From NCBI RefSeq assembly GCF_017309385.1, contig NZ_JAFJMJ010000002.1, positions 1,364,001 to 1,428,000 of the forward strand: a stretch of DNA of 64,000 nucleotides. The letters run 5' to 3'. The notes under the pieces are model-generated. The model worked only from the letters and a program-made list of their open reading frames with translations. It was not told the DNA's origin and ran no database searches. Source of the stretch: Amycolatopsis sp. 195334CR. Lineage in GTDB: Bacteria; Actinomycetota; Actinomycetes; Mycobacteriales; Pseudonocardiaceae. Below are positions 1 to 9,012 of the stretch, in pieces; position 1 is the stretch's first letter, and every line of letters starts with the position of its first letter. A program made the position numbers and the translations under genes.

Positions 1-526
1 AATCGCCTTGGCGGGCACCGGTCATGGCGCGGCCGAGCGGCGAATCGGGCGAGTACACCTCGAGTTCGTCGGCCATCGACCCGTCGCGGACGCCGAGGAG
101 GAAGGTCTCGGTGGTGTGCTCACCGTCGAAGCGCACGGTGAGCACCATGCCGGGTTCGGCGACGCCGTCGTCGGGCGGGGCCTGCCCGACGACGGCGCGC
201 TGCAGCAGGCCTTCGAGTTCGCGGGTGCGTGCCTGCCGCCGCTGCAGTTCCAGCACGCGGTCCTCGGCGTCGCCGCTGTCGTCGGGGGCCGCGCGCAGTG
301 CGCCGAGTTCGGCGCTGAGGCGGGTGTAGGCCTCGTCGGTCAGCCACACGGTTTCCATGGCATTTCCTCGTTCGTCGGGGTGTGGGTTGCCGCGCCGGCG
401 GAGCAGGGTCGCGTTCGTGTCTTCGGCGAAGCCTGCCGCCACGCGCAGCAGGATGTCGCGTTCGGTGCGCAGCAAGGTGTTCTCGGCGCGGAGGAACGCC
501 AGCTCGGAGTCCTCGGTGGAGGTCAC
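1..526 (-). CDS. GreA/GreB-family transcription elongation factor, 3' end outside window
   Basis: The C-terminal part reads YSPDSPLGRAMTGARQGD, the typical Gre FKBP-like domain signature near the end of GreA/GreB proteins, which rescue backtracked RNA polymerase by stimulating transcript cleavage. The frame stays open from a GTG at 526, which overlaps the TGA stop of the upstream flavoenzyme gene, through an internal ATG at 358 preceded by GAGGAA. Starting at 358 gives a normal short Gre protein. Starting at 526 adds 56 residues with a leucine-rich coil (ELAFLRAENTLLRTERDILL) that resembles the end of IS3-type OrfA transposases or a generic coiled coil. I cannot decide between the two starts; the SD favours 358, the stop/start overlap favours 526. 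The stop codon lies beyond base 1. Confidence 0.75.
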   Translation of the reverse strand, partial: MTSTEDSELAFLRAENTLLRTERDILLRVAAGFAEDTNATLLRRRGNPHPDERGNAMETVWLTDEAYTRLSAELGALRAAPDDSGDAEDRVLELQRRQARTRELEGLLQRAVVGQAPPDDGVAEPGMVLTVRFDGEHTTETFLLGVRDGSMADELEVYSPDSPLGRAMTGARQGD

Positions 527-1779
527 CGGAGCGGGTCGAACGGTCGCAGGGCCTCGGACTGCTTGCCGGTGACGATGCGCTCGGCGAGCAGCCTGCCGGT
601 GACCGGGCCCTGGGTGAAGCCCCACATGCCGTGCCCGCCCGCCACGAACACCCCCGGCGCGGTGGTCGCGCCGATGAGCGGGAGACCGTCGGTGGTGACC
701 GGGCGCGGCCCGACCCACGTGCCGGTCCGCGCGGCCCAGTCCACGTCGTCGAAGAAGGGGGCCGCCGAGCGCACGATGGCCCGCACGCGCCGATCGTCCA
801 CCGGCGCGTCGGGGCCGCGGAACTCCATGGTCCCCGCGACGCGCATGCCGTCGCGGTAGGGCGTGCAGGCGACGCGGATGCCGGGCAGGTAGACCGGTTG
901 CCGGATCGGCGAGGCGGTCGGGACGGTGAAGGAGTACCCGCGCCCGGCCCGCACGGGGACGCGCACGCCGAGCCGTTTGGCCAACCGGCTCAACCACGCC
1001 CCGGTGGCCAGAACGGCGACGTCACCGGACGCGGTGCCGTTGCCCTGGGAAACCAGCGTGACCGCGTCGCGCTGGGGAACGATCTCGCGGACGTCGAAAC
1101 CGGTGCGGATCGTGCCGCCGCGCTTGCGCACCGAGTCCGCCAGCGCCTCGACGAAGTTGCCCGGGTCGACGAAGCGCTGACCGGCCAGCCGCACCCCGGC
1201 CCCGGCGCGCGCGGACAGTTGCGGCACCTCGGTGCCGACCTCGATGCCGGTCAGGGTGCGGTGGTCCACCGCCGCTCCCGCCGCGGTCATCCGGCGCAGC
1301 TCGGCCAGCAGGGGCGCGGTCTGCGCGGCGGACTCGAACACCGCGGTGACCGGTGCTTCGACGGTTTCGGCCGCCACCCCACCGCGGGTCAGTTCGTCGA
1401 ACACGTCGAGGCATTCGTCGTTGAGCGCCAGGTTCCCGTCGACCACCCGGTGCCAGGCGGGCCAGGTGCAGTGCGCGGCGAACCGCAGCAGGAACGACCA
1501 CAGCCCCGGGCTGACCGCCGGGGGCACGTGCAACGGGGCGTCGCGCTGGACGAGCGAGGCGAGCCCGGTGCGCAGGACCGACGGCTCGTTGAGCGGGATG
1601 GCGAGGCCGGGCGACAGCCAGCCGGCGTTGCCCCACGAGGCACCCGCGGCCACGCCGGTGCGGTCCAGCACGGTCACCCGCACGCCGTGTTCCTGCAGGA
1701 ACCACGCGGTGGACAGCCCGACGATCCCGGCGCCCACCACGACGGCGGTTCGCGGCCTCTCCCCGGTGTTCTCAGTCAT
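523..1779 (-). CDS. FAD-dependent D-amino acid dehydrogenase-like oxidoreductase (DAO family)
   Basis: 418 residues. The N-terminus has a dinucleotide-binding fold with GAGIVG at residues 16-21 followed by the acidic end of beta-2 (VLDRTG); the C-terminus has the DAO-family FAD contact region around DGLPLIG and VAGGHGMWGFTQGP. This is the DadA/glycine-oxidase type of flavoenzyme that oxidises D- or small amino acids to 2-oxo acids and ammonia. The ATG at 1779 was chosen because the FAD motif follows within 15 residues; the longer open frame upstream is not conserved-looking. It is divergent from a PucR-type regulator, with an 81-base gap, and close to amidohydrolase genes, so it probably works in catabolism of nitrogenous compounds. 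The exact substrate is not evident from sequence. Confidence 0.85.
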   Translation of the reverse strand: MTENTGERPRTAVVVGAGIVGLSTAWFLQEHGVRVTVLDRTGVAAGASWGNAGWLSPGLAIPLNEPSVLRTGLASLVQRDAPLHVPPAVSPGLWSFLLRFAAHCTWPAWHRVVDGNLALNDECLDVFDELTRGGVAAETVEAPVTAVFESAAQTAPLLAELRRMTAAGAAVDHRTLTGIEVGTEVPQLSARAGAGVRLAGQRFVDPGNFVEALADSVRKRGGTIRTGFDVREIVPQRDAVTLVSQGNGTASGDVAVLATGAWLSRLAKRLGVRVPVRAGRGYSFTVPTASPIRQPVYLPGIRVACTPYRDGMRVAGTMEFRGPDAPVDDRRVRAIVRSAAPFFDDVDWAARTGTWVGPRPVTTDGLPLIGATTAPGVFVAGGHGMWGFTQGPVTGRLLAERIVTGKQSEALRPFDPLR

Positions 1780-1860
1780 GGTTCGAGCATCACCGAGGCG
1801 GAGTGGGCGCGGGATGTACCGAACGCACAATCTCAGTGGCCGCGCTTGTAGGATCCGGAC

Positions 1861-3366
1861 ATGGTCAAGCTCGACCGGCTGATCACGATCCTCGGGACCT
1901 ACGGCGCGCGCCTGGCCGGGTCCGGGGCGGATCGGGAGGCCGGATTGCACAGCGTCGCCCTGCACGACCCGGTCCGGCCGGGCTCGTCGGCGGGGGACGT
2001 CTTCCTGGCCGTCGGCGTGCCGACGCTGGCCGAGGCCGTCGAACTCGCCCGGGACGCCCAGGCGCTGGTGCTGGTCGCGCGGACGACCGAAGCCCCGCAG
2101 CCCGCGGCCGGGCTCGCCGTGCTGGTGGTCGAGCCGAGCGTGTCGTGGAGCCAGCTGGCCGGTGCGGTCTACGGGCTCGTGCTCGAAGGCCGGGAGACCG
2201 AGTCGGGCCGGGGCCCGGCGGACCTGTCCGCGCTGGCCGACACCATCGCGGCGGCGGTGGGCGGCCCGGTCACCATCGAGGACCAGCTGTCCCGGGTGAT
2301 GGCCTATTCGAGCCAGCAGCACGAGGCCGACCGGGCCCGGCAGGACACCATCCTCGGCCGTCGCGTGCCGGACCCCATGCGCGCGCTGCTCGAACGGCAG
2401 GGCGTGTTCACCCACCTCGCGCGCTCGGACGAACCGCTGTACGTCCCGGCTTCACCCGAGCACGGGCTGCACGGCCGGTCGGTCGCCGCGGTGCGCGCGG
2501 GCAAGGAGGTGCTGGGCTCGCTGTGGGTGGTGCGCACCGAGCCGCTGGACGAGGCGCGGGCGCGCATCCTGGCCGACGGCGCGCGCACGGTGGCGCTGCA
2601 CCTGCTGCGCTGGCGGGTCAGCGCGGATCTGGAGCGCCAGGTGGAGTCGGAGCTGGTGATCCAGCTGCTCGAAGGCGCCCCGGACGCGGAGGCGGCGGCC
2701 GCGAAACTGGGGTTGCCCACCGCGGGCCTGCGGGTCGTCGCCGTGCAGGCGCACACCGACGCCGAACGGCACGCCGGCCTGCTGCTCGCGTTCGAGCGGG
2801 CGACCACCGGGTTCGGGTGGTCGCGCGTGGGCCGCAGCACGTTGTTCGGCAACACCGTCTACACCGTGCTGCCCGCCGAAACGGACCAGGCGAGGCGCTG
2901 GGTGCGCGAACTGGAGCACGGCCTGCCCGCGCACCTGCGGCTCGTCGCGGGCGTGTCGGGGGAGTGCGTGGTCGCGGATCTGCCCGCCGGGCGGCGGGAA
3001 GCCGATGAATGCCTGGCGCTGCAAGAGAAACTCGGCCATCCTGACGCGCTGTCCTACGACGAGTCGTGGCACGAGGTGCTGCTGCAGCGCCTGCGCTCGG
3101 TCGCCGCGGTGGGGCGCGTCCCCGCGCGCGGCCCGGTGACACGCCTGGCCGCACACGACGCGCGCCACGGCACGGCGTACGTGCCGACCCTGCGCGCCTT
3201 CCTGGAAGCCCAAGGCGACCTGTCCCACGCGGCCACCACGTTGGCGGTGCACCAGAACACCATCCGCAACCGGCTGCGCCGGATCGCCGCCGTGCTGCCC
3301 GAAGCGGATCTCACCGATCCGGCGCAACGCCTGGCCATCCTGATCGCGATGGCCGTCAACGACTAG
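1861..3366 (+). CDS. PucR/CdaR-family transcriptional regulator
   Basis: 501 residues. The C-terminal end carries the PucR-type helix-turn-helix (HQNTIRNRLRRI, about residues 464-475) preceded by a GGDEF-like linking domain (about 265-390); the N-terminal half resembles the purine-catabolism regulatory PucR domain. Such proteins act as ligand-responsive regulators of purine, amino-acid or hydantoin catabolism genes. It is transcribed away from the D-amino-acid dehydrogenase-like gene, and ends by overlapping the convergent M20 hydrolase by four bases. It likely controls one or both of these neighbours. ATG at 1861 follows a weak ribosome site. Confidence 0.85.
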   Translation: MVKLDRLITILGTYGARLAGSGADREAGLHSVALHDPVRPGSSAGDVFLAVGVPTLAEAVELARDAQALVLVARTTEAPQPAAGLAVLVVEPSVSWSQLAGAVYGLVLEGRETESGRGPADLSALADTIAAAVGGPVTIEDQLSRVMAYSSQQHEADRARQDTILGRRVPDPMRALLERQGVFTHLARSDEPLYVPASPEHGLHGRSVAAVRAGKEVLGSLWVVRTEPLDEARARILADGARTVALHLLRWRVSADLERQVESELVIQLLEGAPDAEAAAAKLGLPTAGLRVVAVQAHTDAERHAGLLLAFERATTGFGWSRVGRSTLFGNTVYTVLPAETDQARRWVRELEHGLPAHLRLVAGVSGECVVADLPAGRREADECLALQEKLGHPDALSYDESWHEVLLQRLRSVAAVGRVPARGPVTRLAAHDARHGTAYVPTLRAFLEAQGDLSHAATTLAVHQNTIRNRLRRIAAVLPEADLTDPAQRLAILIAMAVND

Positions 3367-4607
3367 TCGTCCAGTGCTCCCGCGGTGAGGCGGTCGACCA
3401 CCTCGGTGAGCAGGTCGACCCCGGCGCGGGCGTCCTCGTCCTTGGTCAGCTCGCCTTCGTTGTGGCTGATGCCTTCGACGCTCGGCACGAACAGCATCAC
3501 CGTCGGCACCCGGCCGTTCATGTTCACCGAGTCGTGCCCGGCGATGGTCATGATCTCCCGGTGGGACAGGTCCAGCGCGTAGGCGCAGTCCCGCGCCAGC
3601 TTCACCCCCGCCGCCGGGAACGGCCGCACGCCCCAGTGGTGCGCGCCGGCCACCGAGATGGCGACCCGCGCCGCCCGCTCGATCGCCGGGATCCGCTCGT
3701 GCAGCATCGCGTTCGCCCGCTCCAGCACGCCCTCGTCCGGCGAGCGCAGGTCCAGGTGCAGCCGCGCCTCCCTGGCCACGGTCACCGGGCTGTTCGGCTC
3801 CACGGTCAGCTGTGACACCGAGGTGTGCAACGGAGCGTCCGATGTGGACAGTGTGTCGGCGATCTCGCGGGCGAGCACGGTCAGGTGCGCGGCCCCGAGC
3901 AGCGCGTCCCGCCGGTCCGCCATCACCGTGGAACCGGTGTGGCTCTGGTCGCCTTCGACGGTGAGGAAGTACTTGTGCGCCGACCAGGTCGCGTGCACCA
4001 GGCCGATGGTGTGCCCGGTGTCCTCCAGCACCCGCCCCTGCTCGATGTGGATCTCGGCGTAGGCGGCCACCTCGTCGATCGACGGCCCGCCGTCGCCGAG
4101 CTGGCCCAGTTCGGCGAGCCGGTCGCCGACGCGAACGCCCCCCAGGTCACGGGTGTCCAGCGCGGTTTCGGCGTCGAGCAGGCCGGTGTACACCGCGCTG
4201 CCCATCATGCTCGGGGTGAAGCGCGACCCCTCTTCGTTGAACCAGTTGACCACGCCGATGTTGTAGCGCGGCGTGCTGCCCGACTCCCGCCACCGCCCGG
4301 CCACGCGCTGCGCGGCGTGCGCTGCGGCCAGCACCCCGTACGCGCCGTCGTAGCGGCCGCCGAACGGCTGGCTGTCCAGGTGCGAGCCGATCAGCACGTA
4401 CGGCGCGCCGGGCACGGCTTCGAGCAGGCCGAACTGGTTGCCGATCCGGTCGAAGCCGACCCGGAAACCCCGTGCGGTCAGGAGTTCGCCGAACCAGGCG
4501 CGCTGCGCGGCGTCGGCGTCGGTGGCGGCCTCGCGGTGCACGCCACCGCGTTCGGTGGCGCCGAAGGTGGACAGCTCGGCGAAATCGTCCAGGAAACCGC
4601 TGGTCAT
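3363..4607 (-). CDS. M20-family amidohydrolase (allantoate amidohydrolase / N-carbamoyl-amino-acid hydrolase type)
   Basis: 414 residues. Metal-binding elements in family order: GSHLDSQPFGGRYDG (His76, Asp87), NEEGSRF (Glu125/126), EIHIEQG (His187) and GISHNEGE near residue 382. This set is characteristic of the dimeric M20 enzymes that hydrolyse N-carbamoyl or ureido groups (allantoate amidohydrolase, beta-ureidopropionase, L-N-carbamoylase). The ATG at 4607 overlaps the TGA of the upstream thiamine-diphosphate enzyme in an ATGA arrangement, so the two are translationally coupled. Substrate within the family cannot be assigned by sight; the neighbouring amino-acid oxidase favours an N-carbamoyl amino acid or a ureide. 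Confidence 0.85.
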   Translation of the reverse strand: MTSGFLDDFAELSTFGATERGGVHREAATDADAAQRAWFGELLTARGFRVGFDRIGNQFGLLEAVPGAPYVLIGSHLDSQPFGGRYDGAYGVLAAAHAAQRVAGRWRESGSTPRYNIGVVNWFNEEGSRFTPSMMGSAVYTGLLDAETALDTRDLGGVRVGDRLAELGQLGDGGPSIDEVAAYAEIHIEQGRVLEDTGHTIGLVHATWSAHKYFLTVEGDQSHTGSTVMADRRDALLGAAHLTVLAREIADTLSTSDAPLHTSVSQLTVEPNSPVTVAREARLHLDLRSPDEGVLERANAMLHERIPAIERAARVAISVAGAHHWGVRPFPAAGVKLARDCAYALDLSHREIMTIAGHDSVNMNGRVPTVMLFVPSVEGISHNEGELTKDEDARAGVDLLTEVVDRLTAGALDD

Positions 4608-6241
4608 CGCGGCGCTCCTTCCGGTAGGGCCAACGGGCCGCGGGTACTGGGATCGGTGTGCAGGTGCAGCACCGCCGGGCCGGGACAGGCGAGCGCTTTC
4701 CCCAGCGCCTCCTCGAACTCGCCGGTGTGCGTCACGGTGGCGCCGAACGCCCCGTAGGCCTTCGCCAGCTCGGCGAAGTCCGGATTGGACAGTCCGGTGC
4801 CGCTGGGACGGCCGGGGTAGTGGGCCTCCTGGTGCGCGCGGATCGTCGCGTAGCAGCCGTTGTCCACGATCAGCACCAGCACCGGCAGGCACCGCTCGAC
4901 GGCGACGGCGAGCTCCTGGCCGTTCATCATGAAGCACCCGTCACCGGCCACCGAGAGGACGCGCCGGCCCGGCTGGACGAGCGCGGCGGCGACGGCTGCG
5001 GGAACGCCGAACCCCATGGCGCCGTTGCGGGGCGCGAGCAGCGAGCCGGGCCGGTGGGCGGGCAGATAGCGCTGCGGCCAGATCGCGTGGTTGCCCGCGC
5101 CGTAGGTGACCACCGGATCGCTTTCCAAGGCACGCCGCAGTATCCCGAAGGCGGCGCCGAGGTCCACCCCGCGATCACCGTCCGGCAGGGGACGCGACCA
5201 CACCCGGTGCGCCTCGTGTGCCGTGCGCATCGGGACGCGATCGGCGTCCGGCCGCACCAGCACGGCACGAGCCGCTGCCACGAATGCCGCCGGGGTCGCG
5301 ACCACGGTCGCGTCCAGCCGCCCGGTGTGGCCGTGCGCGGCCGGATCCGGTCCGATGTAGACAGACGCGGCGTCCATGCCGAGGGTGTAGGAGTCGGTGG
5401 GCACGTCACCGCGCGGACAGCCCAGCCAGAGCTGGAGATCGCTGCCGCGCAGCACCTCGGCCGCCGAAGCGGAACGGCCGTAGCCGAGCGAACCGGCGTA
5501 GCAGGGGCTGTCGTGGTCGATCGCGTCGTAGGCGCGGAAGTCGGTGAGCACCGGCAACGCGGCGGCCTCGGCCCATTCGGCGAGATCCCGCGCGGCCTGC
5601 TCGGTCCAGCCCTCCCCACCGGCGACGACCACCGGCGCCTTCGCCTCGGCCAGCAGCGCGGCGACGGCGTCGAGGTCGGCGGGCGACGGCGCCGGGCGAG
5701 CGGGCGCGCGCGGCGGGAGCGTGACCCCGTCGGTCGGCTCGGTCAGGGTCGTCTCCGGCAGGCCGACCACCACCGGGCCCGGCCGCCCGGTCACCGCGAC
5801 CTGCATGGCCTCGGCGACGATCTCCGCCGCGGCTGCCGGGTCGTCGAGCACGAGCACCCGCTTGGCCGTGCTGCCGAACCAGGCGTTCGGGTCGAACTCC
5901 TGGAACGACTCGCGGTAGCGCTGGCCCGCCGGGATCAGCCCGGCGAACAACACCATCGGCGTGGCGTCCTGCCAGGCGGTGTGCGCGGCGATGGCGGCAT
6001 TCGCCGCGCCGGGCCCGCGGGTCACCATCGCCACCCCGGGACGGCCGGTGAGCCGCCCTTCGGCGACGGCCATGAAGCCCGCGCCGCCCTCGTGGCGGCA
6101 GACCACGGTGTCGATGGGGGAGTCGTACAGGCCGTCGAGGACGTCGAGATAGCTCTCGCCCGGCACGCAGTAGACGCGCTCGACCCCCGAGCGCTCCAGC
6201 TGGCGGACGACCAGGTGCCCGGCGCTGCACGGGTTCGGCAC
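4604..6241 (-). CDS. Thiamine-diphosphate-dependent enzyme, acetolactate synthase-like
   Basis: 545 residues with the three-domain plan of the acetohydroxyacid synthase/benzoylformate decarboxylase superfamily: N-terminal pyrimidine domain with catalytic Glu (RHEGGAGF, Glu51), central domain, and C-terminal pyrophosphate domain with the GDG...N motif (GDGCFMMNGQ to VDNG). The GTG at 6241 is chosen because GGGAGGGG lies just upstream and alignment with the family begins directly afterwards; the open frame to 6583 lacks any such site. It is coupled to the M20 hydrolase gene. Glyoxylate carboligase, which would fit a purine-degradation pathway, replaces this Glu by Val, and here Glu is kept, which argues against that role. 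Actual substrate unknown. Confidence 0.85.
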   Translation of the reverse strand: MPNPCSAGHLVVRQLERSGVERVYCVPGESYLDVLDGLYDSPIDTVVCRHEGGAGFMAVAEGRLTGRPGVAMVTRGPGAANAAIAAHTAWQDATPMVLFAGLIPAGQRYRESFQEFDPNAWFGSTAKRVLVLDDPAAAAEIVAEAMQVAVTGRPGPVVVGLPETTLTEPTDGVTLPPRAPARPAPSPADLDAVAALLAEAKAPVVVAGGEGWTEQAARDLAEWAEAAALPVLTDFRAYDAIDHDSPCYAGSLGYGRSASAAEVLRGSDLQLWLGCPRGDVPTDSYTLGMDAASVYIGPDPAAHGHTGRLDATVVATPAAFVAAARAVLVRPDADRVPMRTAHEAHRVWSRPLPDGDRGVDLGAAFGILRRALESDPVVTYGAGNHAIWPQRYLPAHRPGSLLAPRNGAMGFGVPAAVAAALVQPGRRVLSVAGDGCFMMNGQELAVAVERCLPVLVLIVDNGCYATIRAHQEAHYPGRPSGTGLSNPDFAELAKAYGAFGATVTHTGEFEEALGKALACPGPAVLHLHTDPSTRGPLALPEGAPR

Positions 6242-6450
6242 GGTTCCCCTCCCGGTTGGACGTGGCAGACCTCCAGCACACCAGCCGCCGGGGGCGCGGA
6301 GAAGCGTCGTCCGCCACGCGAACCGGCGCGCTCGTTGTGCAGACGCCCATCCCGGCCGGACCAAGTCGGTGCACCACGCGGTTTCGTCACCCCGGTCCCG
6401 TCTGCATGCTGTTCCGCACTGCACCCCGACCCGCGGACCGAGGATGTGCG

Positions 6451-7770
6451 ATGAGCGAGAAACCCAGCCCCACCGGGGCCGCGACGGTGACCGACGCCGA
6501 GGCCAGGAAGGTGGCCTTCGGCGCGTTCGTGGGCACCGCGCTGGAGTGGTACGACTTCTTCCTCTACGGCACGGCCTCCTCACTGGTGTTCAACCGGCTC
6601 TACTTCGCCACCGACGACGCCGTGGTCGCCACGCTGGCCGCGTTCGCGTCGTTCGCCGTCGGCTTCGCCGCCCGGCCGCTCGGCGCGGTGATCTTCGGCC
6701 ACCTCGGTGACCGGATCGGGCGCAAGAAGTGCCTGATCATCACCGTGACCATGATCGGCGTGGTCACCACGCTGATCGGCGTGCTGCCGAGCTACCTCTC
6801 GATCGGCGTCGCCGCGCCGATTCTGCTGACGCTGTTCCGGCTGCTGCAGGGGGTCGCGGTCGGCGGGGAGTGGGGTGGCGCGGTCACCCTCGCCGTCGAG
6901 CACGCCCCGCCGGAGCGCCGCGGCCGGTACGCCGCGATGCCGCAGATCGGTTCGCCGGTCGGCACGCTGCTTTCCTCCGGCGCCTTCCTCGCGGTGTCGA
7001 CGCTGCCCGCGGAATCGTTCGACTCGTGGGGCTGGCGCCTGCCGTTCCTCGCCGCGTTCCCGCTGCTCGGCGTGGCGTTGTGGCTGCGCCGCCGGGTCGA
7101 GGAGTCGCCGCTGTTCGAGAAGCTGCTCGAAGAGGACGAGCGCGCCTCGTCGCCGGTCCGCCAGGTCTTCACCACCGCGTGGCCGCAACTGCTGGTCGGT
7201 GCCGGGACCGCGCTGCTCGGCGTCGGCGGCTTCTACCTGATCACCACCTTCGTCATCAGCTACGGCACCGCCACGCTGGGCATGCCGCGCTGGCTGCTGC
7301 TCACCGCGACGCTGGTCGCGGCCGCGGTGGAGATCGTGGTGCTGATCGCGGGCGGCAGGCTCGCCGAGCGGTACGGGCCGGCCAGGGTGACCGTGGCCGG
7401 GGCGCTGGGTTCGGCGCTCGTGGCGTTCCCGGCGTTCTGGCTGATCGACACCACCGCGGGGCTCGCGGTGATCACCGGGGTGACCCTGGTGACCGCGCTG
7501 CTGTCGGTGCCGTACGCGGTGTCGGGCGCGCTGCTCACCGAACTGTTCCCGGCCCGCCTGCGCTACAGCGGGGTCGCCCTCTCGGCCAACATCGCCGGGG
7601 TGGCCAGCGGGTTCGTGCCGCTGGCCGCGACCGCGCTGCTCACCCTCGGCGGCGGCAGTTCGGTGCTGCCGACTCTGCTGCTGATCGCGATCTCGCTGGT
7701 GACCTGCGGGTGCGGGCTCGCCGCGCCGCGGTTGTTCGCCGGTCGCGACGAGGTGAAGACCGCGGTCTGA
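6451..7770 (+). CDS. MFS transporter, metabolite:H+ symporter (MHS) family
   Basis: 439 residues, 12 predicted transmembrane segments. The start (KVAFGAFVGTALEWYDFFLYG) and the loop GHLGDRIGRKK after segment 2 are hallmarks of the MHS family (shikimate, proline/betaine, alpha-ketoglutarate, citrate symporters), which use the proton gradient to import small organic acids or zwitterions. ATG at 6451 has GAGG upstream and places the family N-terminus correctly. It is divergent from the thiamine-diphosphate enzyme operon (209-base gap without an obvious operator) and abuts the convergent PucR-type gene with no gap. It probably imports the substrate handled by the neighbouring hydrolases. Confidence 0.87.
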   Translation: MSEKPSPTGAATVTDAEARKVAFGAFVGTALEWYDFFLYGTASSLVFNRLYFATDDAVVATLAAFASFAVGFAARPLGAVIFGHLGDRIGRKKCLIITVTMIGVVTTLIGVLPSYLSIGVAAPILLTLFRLLQGVAVGGEWGGAVTLAVEHAPPERRGRYAAMPQIGSPVGTLLSSGAFLAVSTLPAESFDSWGWRLPFLAAFPLLGVALWLRRRVEESPLFEKLLEEDERASSPVRQVFTTAWPQLLVGAGTALLGVGGFYLITTFVISYGTATLGMPRWLLLTATLVAAAVEIVVLIAGGRLAERYGPARVTVAGALGSALVAFPAFWLIDTTAGLAVITGVTLVTALLSVPYAVSGALLTELFPARLRYSGVALSANIAGVASGFVPLAATALLTLGGGSSVLPTLLLIAISLVTCGCGLAAPRLFAGRDEVKTAV

Positions 7771-9003
7771 TCACCGGGGCTTGAGGGCTTCGGAGCAGGC
7801 GAGCGCGAGCAGCACCACGGTCGCCTGGTCCGGCACCGTCACGTCCCGCCCGGTCAGCTCGGTGATCCGGCGCAGCCGGTTGAGCACGGTGTTGCGGTGG
7901 CACCACAGTTCCTGGGCGACGGCGGTGACCGAACCGGTGCGCGCCCACGCCCGGATGGTGTCCAGCAGCCGTTCGCGCTCGGCGGGCGGCAGGGCGGACA
8001 GGCCGCCGAGCACCGAGGCGACCAGCTCCGGCCCGATGCCCCTGGTGCCGGCGAGCCCCGCCGCGGCCACCGGCAACCACGCGTCGTACGGATCCACCGG
8101 ACCCGCCAGCTCGGGCAGCGCGTCCACGGCCCGCAGCGCGGTCCGCGCGCTCGACGGCACGTTCGCCACACCGTGCGCGAGCGGCCCCAGCACGCACGGA
8201 ACGGTGTCGAGCAGGCCGCCCAGCGCGGAGCGGAGCGCGCGGATCCCGGCCGAGCCCGCGCCCGGCTCCGCACCCGTCCACCGGGCGAGCAGCACCACGT
8301 GCCGGGCCAGCACCTGCACGTGGACCGGGCGGCCCTGCGCGGCGAAGGTGTCCGCGACCCGGTGCAGCCGCGCCCCGGCCGAGGCGGGGGAGACCACCAC
8401 GAGCAGGTCGTCGTCGACGTCGATGGCCAGGGCCCGCGCGACCCTGGCCACGTCGTCCGGCCCGGGTTCACCGAGCACGTGGCCGGGGCCGTCGACCTCG
8501 CCGAGCAGCGCGGCGACCAGCATCGACCGCTCGCCCTGGCGTTCACGGGCGATCAGCGCGCCCTCGTCCTGGTAGGCGAGCTGGACGTGCAGCGCGTGTT
8601 CCTCCACCGCCGCCCACACCCGGTCCACGCGGGCCACCAGCAGCGGCCCGTCCTCCGGCCCGGCCTGCTCGCGCAGGGCGTCCCAGACGATCCGGAAGTT
8701 CAGCCGGACCGCGGTGAGCAAGTCGTTGAGCGGGACCCCGCGGTGCGCCCGGTCGCGGCCGATCTCGGTGCCGAGCCCGGCCAGCCGGTCCGGCATCGGG
8801 GCGCGGCTGATCCGGCGCAGCAGGTAGTCGAAGGTGCGGGTGGCGTCGTGTTCCATCCGGTCGGTGGGCACCAGGCCGCGGGCGTACGGCGGCACGCGGC
8901 GGACCCGGATCAGGAAGGACTGGAACAGGGCGTCGGAGTCCCCGCGCAGGCGCGTGACCAACTCCGCCCAGCGGGCGTCGGCCGGCTCCGCACCACTGGG
9001 CAT
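7771..9003 (-). CDS. PucR-family regulator, second copy
   Basis: 410 residues from ATG 9003 (a GTG two codons upstream at 9009 is also possible). The C-terminal HTH reads CHRNTVLNRLRRI, the PucR/CdaR signature; the N-terminal half (LLRRISRAPMPDRLAG ... GVPLNDLLTAVRLNFRIVWDAL) resembles the RsbRD-type sensor domain found in many actinobacterial PucR proteins. It is unlike the PucR protein at 1861 in its N-terminal half, so the two regulators probably sense different ligands. It lies ten bases downstream of the M20 deacylase gene on the same strand and is presumably cotranscribed with it. Confidence 0.82.
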   Translation of the reverse strand: MPSGAEPADARWAELVTRLRGDSDALFQSFLIRVRRVPPYARGLVPTDRMEHDATRTFDYLLRRISRAPMPDRLAGLGTEIGRDRAHRGVPLNDLLTAVRLNFRIVWDALREQAGPEDGPLLVARVDRVWAAVEEHALHVQLAYQDEGALIARERQGERSMLVAALLGEVDGPGHVLGEPGPDDVARVARALAIDVDDDLLVVVSPASAGARLHRVADTFAAQGRPVHVQVLARHVVLLARWTGAEPGAGSAGIRALRSALGGLLDTVPCVLGPLAHGVANVPSSARTALRAVDALPELAGPVDPYDAWLPVAAAGLAGTRGIGPELVASVLGGLSALPPAERERLLDTIRAWARTGSVTAVAQELWCHRNTVLNRLRRITELTGRDVTVPDQATVVLLALACSEALKPR

Positions 9004-9012
9004 GTGCACACC

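Noticed and set aside
359..526. Possible IS3 OrfA fragment
   Set aside because: The coil resembles the end of IS3 OrfA proteins, but no inverted repeats, OrfB or other IS traces are present and the frame runs into the Gre protein, so a coiled-coil extension is more likely.
4604..6241. Glyoxylate carboligase
   Set aside because: The conserved catalytic Glu (RHEGG) is present, whereas glyoxylate carboligase has Val there.
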